Source: Natrinema pellirubrum DSM 15624 (lineage in GTDB: Archaea; Halobacteriota; Halobacteria; Halobacteriales; Natrialbaceae). Taken from it: 64,000 nucleotides of DNA. The stretch is from the NCBI RefSeq assembly GCF_000230735.2, contig NC_019962.1, forward strand, positions 1,178,001 to 1,242,000. The letters run 5' to 3'. This document shows positions 16,040 through 26,015 of the stretch, piece by piece (the stretch's first letter is position 1; every line of letters starts with the position of its first letter). The notes beneath the pieces were generated by a model. The model saw nothing but the letters and a program-made list of their open reading frames with translations. It ran no database searches and had not been told where the DNA came from. The position numbers were made by a program, and so were the translations under genes.

Positions 16040-18295
16040 ATGGGATTAGACGAGGACGCACTCGAGTACCATCGAACGGATCCACCGGGCAAGATCGAGA
16101 TTTCGACGACCAAGCCGACGAACACCCAGCGTGACCTCTCGCTGGCGTACTCGCCGGGCGTCGCCGCCCCGTGTCTCGAGATCGACGAGGACGAAACCGA
16201 CGCCTACCAGTACACGGCCAAGGGTAACCTCGTCGGCGTCGTCTCGAACGGCTCGGCGGTTCTCGGATTGGGTGACATCGGCGCACAGGCTTCAAAACCC
16301 GTCATGGAGGGCAAAGGCGTGCTGTTCAAGCGTTTTGCCGACATCGACGTGTTCGACATCGAACTCGACGATTCGGACCCCGACAAGCTCGTCGAGGCCA
16401 TCAAGATGATGGAGCCGACCTTCGGCGGGATCAACTTAGAGGACATCAAAGCGCCCGGCTGTTTCACCGTCGAGGAACGGCTGCGCGAGGAGATCGACAT
16501 TCCGGTCTTCCACGACGACCAGCACGGGACCGCGATCATCTCCGGGGCCGCGCTGCTCAACGCCGCCGACATCGCCGGCAAGAGCCTCGAGGAACTCGAG
16601 GTCGTCTTCTCCGGAGCCGGGGCGAGTGCCATCGCGACGGCGCGCTTTTACGTCTCGCTGGGCGTCCGGAAGGAGAACATCACGATGTGTGACTCCTCGG
16701 GAATCATCACCGAGGACCGCGCCGCGGACGGCGACGTCAACGAGTACAAACAGCAGTTCGCCCGCGACGTGCCCGAGGGCGGGCTGGCCGACGCGATGGA
16801 TGGGGCCGACGTCTTCGTCGGGCTCTCGATCGGCGGCATCGTCTCCCAGGAGATGATCCAGTCGATGGCGTCGGACCCGATCGTCTTCGCGATGGCAAAT
16901 CCGGATCCGGAGATCGGCTACGAGGAGGCCAAAGCGGCCCGCGACGACACCGTCATCATGGCCACCGGCCGCTCGGATTATCCGAATCAGGTCAACAACG
17001 TCCTCGGGTTCCCCTTCATCTTCCGTGGAGCCCTCGACGTGCGCGCGACCGAGATCAACGAGGAGATGAAAGTCGCCTGTGCCGAGGCGCTGGCCGAACT
17101 CGCCCGCCAAGACGTTCCCGACGCGGTCGTCAAGGCCTACGGCGACGACCCGATCCAGTACGGCCCGGATTACATCATTCCCAAGCCCGTCGACCCGCGC
17201 GTCCTCTTCCGCGTCGCGCCGGCGATCGCCGAGGCCGCGATGGAGTCCGGTGCGGCCCGTACCGAGATCGACCTCGAGGCCTACGAGGAAGAACTCGAGG
17301 CCCGACTGGGCAAGTCCCGCGAGATGATGCGGGTCGTGCTGAACAAGGCAAAGAGCGACCCCAAGACCGTCGCTCTGGCGGAGGGCGAAAACGAGAAAAT
17401 GATCCGCGCGGCCTACCAGATCCAGGAGCAGGGGATCGCCCTGCCGATCCTGATCGGCGACGAGGACGAGATCAGACAGACCTCGGCCAACCTCGGACTG
17501 GACTTCGATCCGACCGTCGCCGACCCCTCCGTCGGCGACTACGAGGAGTACGCCGACCGGCTCCACGAACTGCGGGCCCGCAAGGGGATCACGCGCAGCG
17601 AGGCCGGCGAACTCGTCGAACGTGACTCGAACTACTTCGGCAGCGTGATGGTCGAACAGGGCGACGCCGACGCCCTACTGACCGGCCTCTCCCATCACTA
17701 CCCCTCGGCGCTGCGGCCGCCGCTACAGGTGGTCGGCACCGACGACGACGTCGACTACGCCGCCGGGGTCTACATGCTGACGTTCAAGAACCGCGTGATC
17801 TTCGTCGCCGACGCGACGGTCAACCAGGACCCCAACGAGGAGGTCCTCGCGGAGGTCACCAAACAGACCGGCAAGTTGGCACGGCGGTTCAACATCGAAC
17901 CCCGCGCGGCACTACTCTCGTACTCGAACTTCGGGAGCGTCGACAACGAGGGGACCCGCAAACCGCGCAAGGCGGCACAGATGTTGCAGGACGACCCCGA
18001 AGTCGACTTCACGGTCGACGGCGAGATGCAGGCCGACACCGCCGTCGTCGAGGACATCCTCGAGGGTACGTACGGCTTCTCCGAACTCGAGGAGCCCGCG
18101 AACGTGCTTGTCTTCCCGAACCTCGAGTCGGGCAACATCGGCTACAAACTCCTCCAGCGACTGGGCGGGGCCGACGCCATCGGGCCGATGCTGGTCGGGA
18201 TGGACAAGCCGGTCCACGTCCTCCAGCGGGGCGACGAGGTCAAGGACATCGTGAACCTCGCGGGCGTGGCGGTCGTCGACGCCCAACAGGAGTAA
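16040..18295 (+). CDS. maeB: NADP-dependent malic enzyme with phosphotransacetylase-like domain
   Basis: This large malic enzyme (751 aa) has the MaeB architecture. Residues 1-~420 form the malic enzyme domain ([44 protein letters not shown]), which decarboxylates malate to pyruvate with NAD(P). Residues ~430-751 form a phosphotransacetylase-like domain that probably binds acetyl-CoA as an allosteric signal rather than acting as an enzyme. The ATG at 16040 gives the conserved start [11 protein letters not shown]; a TTG-initiated form from 16007 is possible but less likely. It is followed after 4 bp by the PQQ-repeat gene. Confidence 0.92.
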   Translation: MGLDEDALEYHRTDPPGKIEISTTKPTNTQRDLSLAYSPGVAAPCLEIDEDETDAYQYTAKGNLVGVVSNGSAVLGLGDIGAQASKPVMEGKGVLFKRFADIDVFDIELDDSDPDKLVEAIKMMEPTFGGINLEDIKAPGCFTVEERLREEIDIPVFHDDQHGTAIISGAALLNAADIAGKSLEELEVVFSGAGASAIATARFYVSLGVRKENITMCDSSGIITEDRAADGDVNEYKQQFARDVPEGGLADAMDGADVFVGLSIGGIVSQEMIQSMASDPIVFAMANPDPEIGYEEAKAARDDTVIMATGRSDYPNQVNNVLGFPFIFRGALDVRATEINEEMKVACAEALAELARQDVPDAVVKAYGDDPIQYGPDYIIPKPVDPRVLFRVAPAIAEAAMESGAARTEIDLEAYEEELEARLGKSREMMRVVLNKAKSDPKTVALAEGENEKMIRAAYQIQEQGIALPILIGDEDEIRQTSANLGLDFDPTVADPSVGDYEEYADRLHELRARKGITRSEAGELVERDSNYFGSVMVEQGDADALLTGLSHHYPSALRPPLQVVGTDDDVDYAAGVYMLTFKNRVIFVADATVNQDPNEEVLAEVTKQTGKLARRFNIEPRAALLSYSNFGSVDNEGTRKPRKAAQMLQDDPEVDFTVDGEMQADTAVVEDILEGTYGFSELEEPANVLVFPNLESGNIGYKLLQRLGGADAIGPMLVGMDKPVHVLQRGDEVKDIVNLAGVAVVDAQQE

Positions 18296-18299
18296 CCGC

Positions 18300-19730
18300 G
18301 TGAGCGAGCGCGCCGCGGACCCTCGAGCCGACGCCGATCGCGACGGCGAGACAGCCGCGGCTGCGCGCGTCACCAGACGGCAACTGCTCGGGACCGCCGG
18401 CACGGCGGGTCTCGTCGGACTGGCCGGCTGTGCCGACCGCCAGTACCGCTTGCGGGCGGACTGCGCGGCGATCTCCGCCGCCGCGAGCGACGCGGACGGC
18501 TACGTTCCGCTGCCGGCCGACGACGGTACCTCGATGTTCCGTCGGGGCCTGCGCCGGTACGGCTACTACCCCGAGGAGACCGTCCCGGACGCGGTGCGGG
18601 TCGACTGGTCGTTCCCGACCAACCGGATCGGCCACACTGCGGCCAAGTCGACGCCGCGACCGACGCCGGACGGCGAGACGGTCCTCGTGGCCAGCGACAC
18701 CGGCCGGATCGACGCCGTCACGCCGACCGGCGAGCAGCGCTGGCACCTCGAGACCGGTGCCGGCCGGAGCCTGGGCTTTCACGGCACGCCGGCGATCGTC
18801 GACGGAACGGCCTACGTCGGCGGCTACGACGGCGCGCTCTACGCCGTCGATATCGCGTCGGGCGATCTGCAGTGGCGAACCACCGCCCGCGAGTTCGGCG
18901 GCGCGATCGCGATCGGCTCGAGCCCCGCCTACGTCGACGGGACGCTCTACCTGCTCGCCGAGTACAGCGACCCGGCCAGCGGGACGCTCTGGGCGGTCGA
19001 CGCCGCCACCGGTACGCCGGTCTGGAGCGACGACCGCCTCTGGGGAATGCCCCACCCCTCGCCGGCGATCGACTGCGAGGCCGGCCGGCTCGTCACGGGG
19101 TCGAACGACGGCGTCGTCTACTGTTGGGAGTTCCCCTCGCTCGAGTTCGCGTGGTCGTTTCAGGCGGGCGGCAAGGGCGGCCCCGACGGGAAGTCGATGG
19201 CGGGCGGTCGGTTCAACCTCGGCGCACAGATCAAGGGGACGATCCCGGTCTACGACGGCGCGGCGTTCGTCGGCTCCTGGGACGGCCGGTTCTACCGCCT
19301 CGATCTCGCGGACGGCAGCGAGGAGTGGTCGTTCGACACCGGTGACGTCGTCATGTCGAACCCGGCGATCGATCCCGAGGCAGGGATCGTCTACGTCGGG
19401 GGCGACGACCACCACGTCCACGCGCTCGAGACCGATACCGGCGAGGAGTTGTGGTCGGCCGACGTGGACGGACACGTCATCGGTTCGATCACGGCCACCG
19501 CCGAGACGATCCTCGTCGGCTCCTACGATACGCACCTGTACGCGCTCGGTCGCGAGACCGGCGACCGACGCTGGCGAGTGAAGAACCGCGGTCACGTCAC
19601 GAGCGGCGCGATCCCCCGTGACGGCCGGATCTACTACGCCGAGCGTGGCGTCTTCTCGAACTACTACGCCGACGAGGAGACGATCCTCGAGGAGCCCGGC
19701 CGCGCGTACTGTCTTGTCGCCGACGAGTGA
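18300..19730 (+). CDS. Tat-exported PQQ-type beta-propeller lipoprotein
   Basis: The protein (476 aa, GTG start) has a twin-arginine motif (TRRQLLGTAG, near residue 25) and a lipobox LAGC, so it is probably folded before export and lipid-anchored outside. The mature part has seven to eight PQQ/WD-like blades recognisable by repeats such as GTAYVGGYDGALYAVDIASG and GIVYVGGDDHHVHALETDTG. It has no obvious PQQ-enzyme catalytic residues and may be a scaffold like BamB. It follows maeB by 4 bp, so co-transcription is likely, but a functional link is not evident. Confidence 0.88.
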   Translation: MSERAADPRADADRDGETAAAARVTRRQLLGTAGTAGLVGLAGCADRQYRLRADCAAISAAASDADGYVPLPADDGTSMFRRGLRRYGYYPEETVPDAVRVDWSFPTNRIGHTAAKSTPRPTPDGETVLVASDTGRIDAVTPTGEQRWHLETGAGRSLGFHGTPAIVDGTAYVGGYDGALYAVDIASGDLQWRTTAREFGGAIAIGSSPAYVDGTLYLLAEYSDPASGTLWAVDAATGTPVWSDDRLWGMPHPSPAIDCEAGRLVTGSNDGVVYCWEFPSLEFAWSFQAGGKGGPDGKSMAGGRFNLGAQIKGTIPVYDGAAFVGSWDGRFYRLDLADGSEEWSFDTGDVVMSNPAIDPEAGIVYVGGDDHHVHALETDTGEELWSADVDGHVIGSITATAETILVGSYDTHLYALGRETGDRRWRVKNRGHVTSGAIPRDGRIYYAERGVFSNYYADEETILEEPGRAYCLVADE

Positions 19731-19778
19731 CCGGCCGGCGACTGCGCCGGTGGCCTGCAGCCGGGGTGTATCTCGTTG

Positions 19779-19788
19779 CATATAAATA
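19779..19788 (+). promoter_or_regulatory. TATA box for rps8e
   Basis: CATATAAATA lies about 23-32 bp before the ATG at 19811, a textbook strong archaeal promoter with a leaderless start. Confidence 0.7.
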
Positions 19789-19810
19789 TGCGCCGGGGCT
19801 GGGTACGTGT

Positions 19811-20182
19811 ATGCAGGATCAGGGACGCTCTACGCGCAAGCGAACCGGCGGTCGACTGAAGAACGTTCGAAAGCGCCGGAAGAACGAACTCGGTCGGCTG
19901 CCCACCGAGACGCAGGTCGGCGAACCGCGGTTCCGCGCCGTCGACGCCCGCGGGAACGAGACGAAGACCCGCGCGCTGGCGACCAACGTCGCAAGCGTCA
20001 ACAAGGGCGACGAGACGGTTTCGGCCGACATCGAGGACGTCGTCGAGAACGACGCCAACCCGAACTACGTCCGCCGAAACATCATCACGAAGGGTGCCGT
20101 CATCGAAACGAGCGAAGGGCAGGCCCGCGTTACGTCCCGACCCGGCCAGACCGGTCAGGTCAACGCCGTTCTTCTCGAGTAA
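19811..20182 (+). CDS. rps8e: 30S ribosomal protein S8e
   Basis: This 123-residue archaeal and eukaryotic-type small-subunit protein opens with MQDQGRSTRKRTGGRLKNVR and contains GRLPTETQVGEP, NPNYVRRNIITKGAVIET and the C-terminal SRPGQTGQVNAVLLE, all characteristic of S8e. It binds rRNA in the small subunit. The basic N-terminus contrasts with the acidic surrounding proteins. It has its own strong promoter. Confidence 0.97.
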   Translation: MQDQGRSTRKRTGGRLKNVRKRRKNELGRLPTETQVGEPRFRAVDARGNETKTRALATNVASVNKGDETVSADIEDVVENDANPNYVRRNIITKGAVIETSEGQARVTSRPGQTGQVNAVLLE

Positions 20183-20281
20183 CGCTCGCTGACTCTTCCG
20201 TTGTGCCAGCGCGGCCAGCCGCGGCTCTACGGTTTACACCACGAGCGTACCGTCTCCCGATAATCGATCGCCCGCGGGTCG

Positions 20282-21277
20282 TCAGGGCCGTGGGGCGGCC
20301 TTCTGCAGCGCAGTTTCGGCGATGTTACCGCCGTAGTCGGCGCTCCGCGAGAGCGAGTCGACGATCAGCCCCAGCGATTGGGCCTGTGCGGGCTCGAGAT
20401 CCCGTAGCATGTCGTCGATCTTGCGGGTGTGTTCGTCGATCTCGACGACGGCCTCGAGCGCCGCGTGGCCGAGGCGGGTGGCCTCGTCGGATTCGTCGGC
20501 GAACAGGGCGTCGGTCGACTGTTCGAGGACCGACGCGGCCTCGGCGTGGAGCCCGTGGACGGCATCGGCGACGTCGGCCGACAGGTCGTCGAGTTTGAGC
20601 GCGATGTCGCTGATCTTGACGGCGTGGTCGGCGATCCGCTCGAGTTGCCGGGCGGTCGAGTGAAAGTCGAAGCAATCCTCCCGGGAGACGCCGAGTTCCT
20701 CGACGGCGCGTGGCGAGCGCAACGTTGCGCGGAAGATCCGCGAGACGACCAGCCAGAGCCGGTCGACGTCGTCGTCGCGCTCGATCACGTCCTCGGCGAT
20801 CGCGTCGTCGTTCTCGATCAGCGCCGTCACCGCGTCCTCGAGCATCGACTGAGCGATCAGCCGCATCCGGGTGACGGCGTTGACGATCGACAGCTCCGAT
20901 GAGTCGAGCAAGTCCTGAATGACGACGCTATCGCTGGTTTCCTCCAGGACCTCGACGCCGACGAGTCGCTGGGTCGCACTCCTGATCGCGCTTCGTTGCT
21001 CGGTCGTGATCCGGCCGGCCTCGAGCGAGATCACGTCGAAGCCGCTGACGTACATCGTCATTACGGCCCGCGTGAGCTGTTCGCCCTCGAGGCCGGAGAC
21101 GTCGAGGGTTCCCTCCTGCCGGCGCGTCTCGCGTTCCGGCGTGAGAAGCAGTTCGTCGTCTTCGGGATAGAATTCGACGGTCGTACCGCTGCTGACACCG
21201 TTGTCGGTCGCCCACGTCTTCGGCAGCGAAACGGTATACGTCGACCCACCGGTCACCTGGACCTTTCGCGTCTCCAT
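20282..21277 (-). CDS. AbrB-PhoU phosphate uptake regulator
   Basis: This 331-residue protein has an N-terminal SpoVT/AbrB domain (METRKVQVTGGSTYTVSLPK, about 1-50). Two PhoU-like three-helix bundles follow, with the PhoU metal-binding-type segments ARQLERIADHAVKISD and EIDEHTRKIDDMLRD. Haloarchaeal proteins of this kind regulate phosphate transport and the phosphate response. No pst genes are adjacent, but polyphosphate kinase is 0.7 kb away, which fits phosphate homeostasis. Its promoter has TATA AATATAAAT (21300-21308, minus) and three ATATAGAG copies further upstream. Confidence 0.9.
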   Translation of the reverse strand: METRKVQVTGGSTYTVSLPKTWATDNGVSSGTTVEFYPEDDELLLTPERETRRQEGTLDVSGLEGEQLTRAVMTMYVSGFDVISLEAGRITTEQRSAIRSATQRLVGVEVLEETSDSVVIQDLLDSSELSIVNAVTRMRLIAQSMLEDAVTALIENDDAIAEDVIERDDDVDRLWLVVSRIFRATLRSPRAVEELGVSREDCFDFHSTARQLERIADHAVKISDIALKLDDLSADVADAVHGLHAEAASVLEQSTDALFADESDEATRLGHAALEAVVEIDEHTRKIDDMLRDLEPAQAQSLGLIVDSLSRSADYGGNIAETALQKAAPRP

Positions 21278-21299
21278 ACAGGCCGCTTTTGATTACAAC

Positions 21300-21455
21300 A
21301 ATATAAATCCACTAGTATATAGAGAGAGTTGGACGGAGAGATAGCGCCACTACCGGACGATTTGGTCTGTCTCGGCTAACTATCCATCAGTACGAATCCA
21401 TCGACAATAGTTACCAAACATAGAGCTATATAGAGATGCAGAGATACATATAGAG
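21300..21455 (-). promoter_or_regulatory. promoter region of the AbrB-PhoU gene with three ATATAGAG repeats
   Basis: The TATA-like ATTTATATT (minus strand, 21300-21308) is about 24-31 bp from the start at 21277. ATATAGAG (CTCTATAT on the coding strand) occurs at 21317-21324, 21428-21435 and 21448-21455. These may be extra promoters or protein-binding sites. Confidence 0.4.
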
Positions 21456-21524
21456 TGGACTCACTCCGACGAAGAAGGGGTACAGTCGGTGCGAATCGTG
21501 ATCGATTCGCTGGGCCGGTCGGCG

Positions 21525-21752
21525 TCAGCGCGCGTCCTCGAGATCGACGAACGCCCCGGCGTCGGCCGACAGCCACGTGGTCAACCGATCGTCGGCGGGA
21601 CACTCGCGTGGCGTGATCGTACATCGATCCGGCCGGTCCTCGTATCGGACGACGATCGACTCGAGGGTGGCCGTCTCGGTCGCGTACTGCGTCGCCGTCG
21701 AGAGCCGTTGCCGCGTCGAACGATCGCCGTAGCCGCCGGTTGATCCGTTCAT
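21525..21752 (-). CDS. DUF7511-type small haloarchaeal protein (75 aa)
   Basis: The frame from the ATG at 21752 gives MNGSTGGYGDRSTRQRLSTA and then the conserved block LESIVVRYEDRPDRCTITP, ECPADDRLTTWLSADAGAF. This pattern is familiar from small, haloarchaea-only proteins annotated DUF7511; their function is unknown. It lies between ppk and the AbrB-PhoU gene on the same strand, 225 bp after the ppk stop. A longer start (21797) is possible but adds a non-conserved leader. Confidence 0.75.
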   Translation of the reverse strand: MNGSTGGYGDRSTRQRLSTATQYATETATLESIVVRYEDRPDRCTITPRECPADDRLTTWLSADAGAFVDLEDAR

Positions 21753-21977
21753 GGTCGGGGGAGAGCGCGTATCGAAGGCGACCGACGGAACGTACAAAGC
21801 CGCTGCTAGTTGTGCTATTGAGGGATCCGTACGGCCTCGAACGACTCGGTATCGGCAGGGGTGGGCCGCGCCGCTGGTGGCACTCGTTTCGGAAATGGAA
21901 AAGAGAACCGTCGGTGATCGGTGGTCGGCGATTGGTAGTCTGAAACTGGCAATCAGCAGTCGGCGATCGCCTACCGT

Positions 21978-24458
21978 TCAGTCGCCGAGATCGATCCGCC
22001 CCCGACCCGCGGGGCGTAACGCCGACCGCATGAACGTCTCGTGAACGTCGGTCGACGAGCCGTCCGTCGATCGGCAGCGATCGTAGCTCCCGTCCGACCG
22101 CATTACCCACCTGTTCCGATCGTCCTCGAGCAGCGTCTCGAGGATCGTCTCGAGTCGCTCCCGGAGCCGCGGATCCTCGATCGGCGTCACCGCCTCGACC
22201 CGGTTGTCGAGGTTGCGGGTCATCCAGTCGGCCGACCCGATGTAGTATCGGTCCTCGCCGCCGGCCCGGAAGTAGAAGATCCGCGAGTGTTCGAGAAAGC
22301 GGCCGACGACGCTGTAGACGTCGATCGTCTCGCTGATGCCCTCGAGGCCGGGCCGGAGCCGACAGATATCGCGGACGATCAGATCGATGTCGACGCCGGC
22401 CATCGAGGCTTCGTAGAGTTCCCGGACCAGTTCGGGGTCTTCCAACCGGTTCATCTTGGCGACGATCCGGGCGTCCTCGCCGTTGCGGGCCCGCTCGGCC
22501 TCGGCCCGGATCAGTTCGACGAACCGATCGCGCATGTTCCCCGGCGCGATCAACAGCTCCCGGTAGTCCCGATACATCGAGTGGCCGGTGAAGTAGTTGA
22601 ACAGCCTGACGAGGTCCTGTCCGATGTCACGATCGGCGGTCAGGAGGCCAAGGTCCTCGTAGCTCTTGGCCGTCTCGGAGTGGTAGTTGCCGGTCCCGAC
22701 GTGGGAGTAGAGCCGGACCCCCTCTGCCTCCTCGCGGACGACCAGCGAGGTCTTGGTGTGGGTCTTGTATCCGATCGTCCCATAGGCGACGTGGATCCCC
22801 TCCTCCTCGAGTTTCTTCGCCCACTCGAGGTTGTTCTCCTCGTCGAAGCGGGCCTTCAACTCGACCATGACCGCGACCTGCTTGCCGTTGTGGGCGGCCT
22901 CGATCAGGCTCTCGATGACCCGCGAGTCGCTGGCGGTCCGGTAGATCGCCGCCTTGATCGCCAGTACGTCGGGGTCGTTGGCCGCGGCCTCGAGGAACCG
23001 CTGGACGGTCCCCTCGAAGGAGTGGTAGGGGTGATGAACGAGGACGTCGCGGTCGCTGATGACGTCGAAGACGGTCGTACCGTCGTCGCACCGACCCAGC
23101 CGCGGATGGGGCTGTGGCGACCACTCGGGAAGCTTCAGATCGGGACGGTCGAGTTCGGTCAGGTCCGCGAAGTCCCGGTAATCGAGCGGGCCGGCGAGTT
23201 CGAACACCTCCCGATCGTCGAGTTCGAGTTCCCGCGTGAGGATCTCGCGCACTTGCTTCGGGGCGTCGGGTTCGATCTCGAGGCGAACGGCGGCCGCGAA
23301 TCGCCGCTCCTCGATGACCTCCTCGATGGTCTCGATCAGGTCCTCGGCGACCTCCTCGTTGCGCCGGACCTCGGCGTTGCGGGTCACGCGGAACAGGGCA
23401 GTGTCGACCACCTCGACGTCCGGAAAGAGCAGGTCGAGGTTCGCCCGGACGACGTCCTCGAGGAGGACGTACCGCCGGTCGTCGCCGAGCTGGACGAATC
23501 GGAGCTGATTGCGCGGGATCTTCACCCGCGAGAAGGTCAGTTCCGCGTCGGGTCGTTCCCGCGTCAGCACCGCCAGCGAGAGGCTCTGATTCGAGATGAA
23601 CGGGAAGGGATGGGCCGGATCGAACGTCAGCGGGGTCAGCGTCGGCAACACCGAACTCTCGAAGTACTCGCGAAGCGTCGTCCGCTCGGCCGCGCTCAGC
23701 TCGTCGTAATCGACGATGGCGATGCCTTCGTCGGCCAGCGCCGGACGGATCTCCTCGCAGTAACACTCGGCCTGCCGCTCGAGCAGCGGCCGGGCCGCCT
23801 CGAGGACGGCATCCCACTGCTCGCGGGGCGTGCGGCCGTCGGGCGTCTCCTCGGTGACGCCGGCCGCGATGCCCTGTTTCAGGCCGCCGACGCGCTTGCG
23901 GAAGAACTCGTCTAGGTTCCGCGTGACGATCGAGCAGAACTTCACGCGCTCCAACAGCGGGTTGTCCGAATCGAGGACCTCGTGGAGGACCCGCCGCTGG
24001 AAGGCCAGTTCGCTGAGTTCGCGATTCAGGTAGTACTCCGGGCTCGAGAGGTCGACGTCGGCGATGCCGGACGACGGGCCGTTCCCTTCGACTGGATCGG
24101 TCCCGTCGCCGTCGGCCGAAGTATCGCCGATCGGCTCAGGGAGAGGCAGCGTCTCGGCGTTGCCGTCGTCGGTCTCCGCGGCACCGTCGGTCCGCGAGCC
24201 GGTCGCGCCCGCTCCCGCGTCCGACTCGGCCTCGATCACGGTGTCCGCTGTGGACTCCTGGTCACCGGCGCGATCAGTAGTCTCCGATTCGGCGCCGCCG
24301 TCGGTCCGCTCGGCCGGACTCGAGGCGGTCACACCTTCGTCGTCGAGCAGCGATCGAAACGCGAACTCGGAGCCGTCGACGGTCGATCGATCGTCTGCCT
24401 GTTCCCCCGGGGTCGTCCCACCCTGCTCGTCGTCGGCTGTCGAATCTCGTTCGTTCAT
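21978..24458 (-). CDS. ppk1: polyphosphate kinase 1
   Basis: This enzyme makes inorganic polyphosphate from ATP. Residues ~140-826 are the PPK1 core: YLNRELSELAFQRRVLHEV (N domain), the head domain, and the C1/C2 domains with the catalytic LYSHVGTGNYHSETAKSYED and the later YYIGSADWMTRNLDNRVEAV. The first ~130 residues are a low-complexity acidic extension rich in Asp, Glu, Ser and Thr that is absent from bacterial PPK1. The start ATG at 24458 was preferred over an in-frame ATG 132 bp further upstream. The gene follows the phosphatase gene at 24472 by 13 bp and is probably in its operon. Confidence 0.92.
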   Translation of the reverse strand: MNERDSTADDEQGGTTPGEQADDRSTVDGSEFAFRSLLDDEGVTASSPAERTDGGAESETTDRAGDQESTADTVIEAESDAGAGATGSRTDGAAETDDGNAETLPLPEPIGDTSADGDGTDPVEGNGPSSGIADVDLSSPEYYLNRELSELAFQRRVLHEVLDSDNPLLERVKFCSIVTRNLDEFFRKRVGGLKQGIAAGVTEETPDGRTPREQWDAVLEAARPLLERQAECYCEEIRPALADEGIAIVDYDELSAAERTTLREYFESSVLPTLTPLTFDPAHPFPFISNQSLSLAVLTRERPDAELTFSRVKIPRNQLRFVQLGDDRRYVLLEDVVRANLDLLFPDVEVVDTALFRVTRNAEVRRNEEVAEDLIETIEEVIEERRFAAAVRLEIEPDAPKQVREILTRELELDDREVFELAGPLDYRDFADLTELDRPDLKLPEWSPQPHPRLGRCDDGTTVFDVISDRDVLVHHPYHSFEGTVQRFLEAAANDPDVLAIKAAIYRTASDSRVIESLIEAAHNGKQVAVMVELKARFDEENNLEWAKKLEEEGIHVAYGTIGYKTHTKTSLVVREEAEGVRLYSHVGTGNYHSETAKSYEDLGLLTADRDIGQDLVRLFNYFTGHSMYRDYRELLIAPGNMRDRFVELIRAEAERARNGEDARIVAKMNRLEDPELVRELYEASMAGVDIDLIVRDICRLRPGLEGISETIDVYSVVGRFLEHSRIFYFRAGGEDRYYIGSADWMTRNLDNRVEAVTPIEDPRLRERLETILETLLEDDRNRWVMRSDGSYDRCRSTDGSSTDVHETFMRSALRPAGRGRIDLGD

Positions 24459-24471
24459 GCCGAAAGTCCCA

Positions 24472-25164
24472 TCAACTGCTGTCTGGCGTGACGATCTTCT
24501 CGGACGACCGCTCGACGTGGTCGGGGCCGTCGACGCTGACGAACCGCTCGTTCCCGACGTCGTACGCGGTGAGACTGCCGCCGTAGACACACCCCGTATC
24601 GAGCCCCACCGCCCACTCCCGTTCGATCGGCGTCTCGAGGACGGTGTGGCCGAAAAAGACCCGCGGCGGCCCCTCGTAGGCGTCGAACCAGAAGGGGCCG
24701 TCGTAGCCGTCCCCCTCCGGCGACCGCATCGTCAACACGTCCTCGCGGGACTGCGCCGACAGCGAGCGGGCCGGGTCGACCCCGCCATGGACGACGAGGC
24801 CGCCGTCCCACGAGATCGCGGTCGGCAGCGACTCTACGTACTGGTAGTCGGCCGACTCCAGCGCCGACAGCGAGGCCGCCCCCTCGATGAGCTTTCGCTC
24901 GTTGTTGCCCCGAACGGAGAGCAGGCGTGGCGACCGGCGCACCCGGTCGAGGACGGCCTTGCTGTCGGGCCCCTTTCGGACCAGGTCGCCGACGAACACG
25001 GCGAGGTCGTTGCCGCCGAGGTCCAGTCGCTCGAGCAGCGCATCGAGCGCGTCCGGACAGCCGTGAACGTCGCCGATGACGTAGACGTCGTCGCGGTTCT
25101 CGAGGGCGATGTGGCGGTGGTCGAACGATACCGCGTCGTCTGCTGGGGTGGTGGCGGTCGTCAC
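24472..25164 (-). CDS. PPP-type metallophosphoesterase (symmetrical Ap4A hydrolase / protein phosphatase-like)
   Basis: The 230-residue protein carries the PPP signature blocks VIGDVHGCPDALDALLERL, VFVGDLVRKGPDS, VRGNNERKLI (the usual GNHE is GNNE here), VVHGGVDP and FFGHTVLETP. It may hydrolyse diadenosine tetraphosphate or phosphoproteins. The start is a GTG at 25164, supported by a TATA box (ACATATAAAC on the minus strand, about 25205-25214). It sits directly upstream of ppk1, consistent with a role in nucleotide or polyphosphate turnover. Confidence 0.82.
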   Translation of the reverse strand: MTTATTPADDAVSFDHRHIALENRDDVYVIGDVHGCPDALDALLERLDLGGNDLAVFVGDLVRKGPDSKAVLDRVRRSPRLLSVRGNNERKLIEGAASLSALESADYQYVESLPTAISWDGGLVVHGGVDPARSLSAQSREDVLTMRSPEGDGYDGPFWFDAYEGPPRVFFGHTVLETPIEREWAVGLDTGCVYGGSLTAYDVGNERFVSVDGPDHVERSSEKIVTPDSS

Positions 25165-25343
25165 GCGTCGTGTCCGACCCGTCCAGCGAAACCGGATAAG
25201 TCGTTTATATGTTGGGTACGCGATGCTATATAGTGGCGTATAGCCGACACGAGAAACGGTCCGACCCCCGTCGGCGGACACCCGACGCGACGCCGGCGGC
25301 CCGCGAGCGGGGATTTCTTTAGCCGTCCCCCCGCAGCAGCGGT

Positions 25344-26009
25344 ATGCACGTCGTGGTCAACGCCGCCGTGAGCGCCGACGGCAAACTCTCCTCGCGACGC
25401 CGGGAGCAACTCGCGATCAGCGGCGACGAGGACTTCGCCCGCGTCGATCGAGTCCGGGCCGAAAGCGACGCCATCGTCGTCGGCGTCGGGACCGTCCTCG
25501 CGGACGATCCGCACCTGACGGTCAAGGACGAGCGGCTGCGGGAGCGCCGGCGCGAGCGGGGCGAGCCGGCAAACCCCGCCCGAGTCGTGGTCGACTCGAG
25601 CGGGCGGACCCCGACCGACGCCGCGGTCCTCGACGACGCGGCGACGACCTACTGCTGTCTGAGCGAGGCTGCGTCCGTCGACCGACGCGCGGCACTCGCC
25701 GACGCCGCCGAACTGATCACCGCGGGCGAGGAGCGGGTCGATCTCCTGCGGGCGTTCGCGGTGCTGCAGGAGGCGGGCCTCGAGCGGGTCATGGTCGAGG
25801 GCGGCGGCGAACTGATCTTCTCGCTGTTCGAGGCCGGACTGGTCGACGAACTCAGGACGTTCGTCGGCCCGACGATTATCGGCGGCCGTGACGCCCCGAC
25901 GCTGGCCGACGGCGAGGGGTTCGTCGCCGACTTCCCCGAACTCGCGCTCGAGGCCGTCGACCGGCTCGACGAGGGTGTCCTGCTCACGTGGCGGGTCGCG
26001 GACCGGTAG
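25344..26009 (+). CDS. arfC: 2,5-diamino-6-(ribosylamino)pyrimidinone 5'-phosphate reductase
   Basis: This 221-residue RibD_C/dihydrofolate reductase-fold enzyme reduces the ribosyl side chain in archaeal and fungal riboflavin synthesis. Typical blocks are MHVVVNAAVSADGKLSSRRR, ESDAIVVGVGTVLADDPHL, RVMVEGGGELIFSLFEAGLV and VGPTIIGGRDAPTL. The deaminase domain of bacterial RibD is absent, as expected for the archaeal pathway. It is a single gene, convergent with the enoyl-CoA hydratase gene. Confidence 0.9.
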   Translation: MHVVVNAAVSADGKLSSRRREQLAISGDEDFARVDRVRAESDAIVVGVGTVLADDPHLTVKDERLRERRRERGEPANPARVVVDSSGRTPTDAAVLDDAATTYCCLSEAASVDRRAALADAAELITAGEERVDLLRAFAVLQEAGLERVMVEGGGELIFSLFEAGLVDELRTFVGPTIIGGRDAPTLADGEGFVADFPELALEAVDRLDEGVLLTWRVADR

Positions 26010-26015
26010 CGCGGG

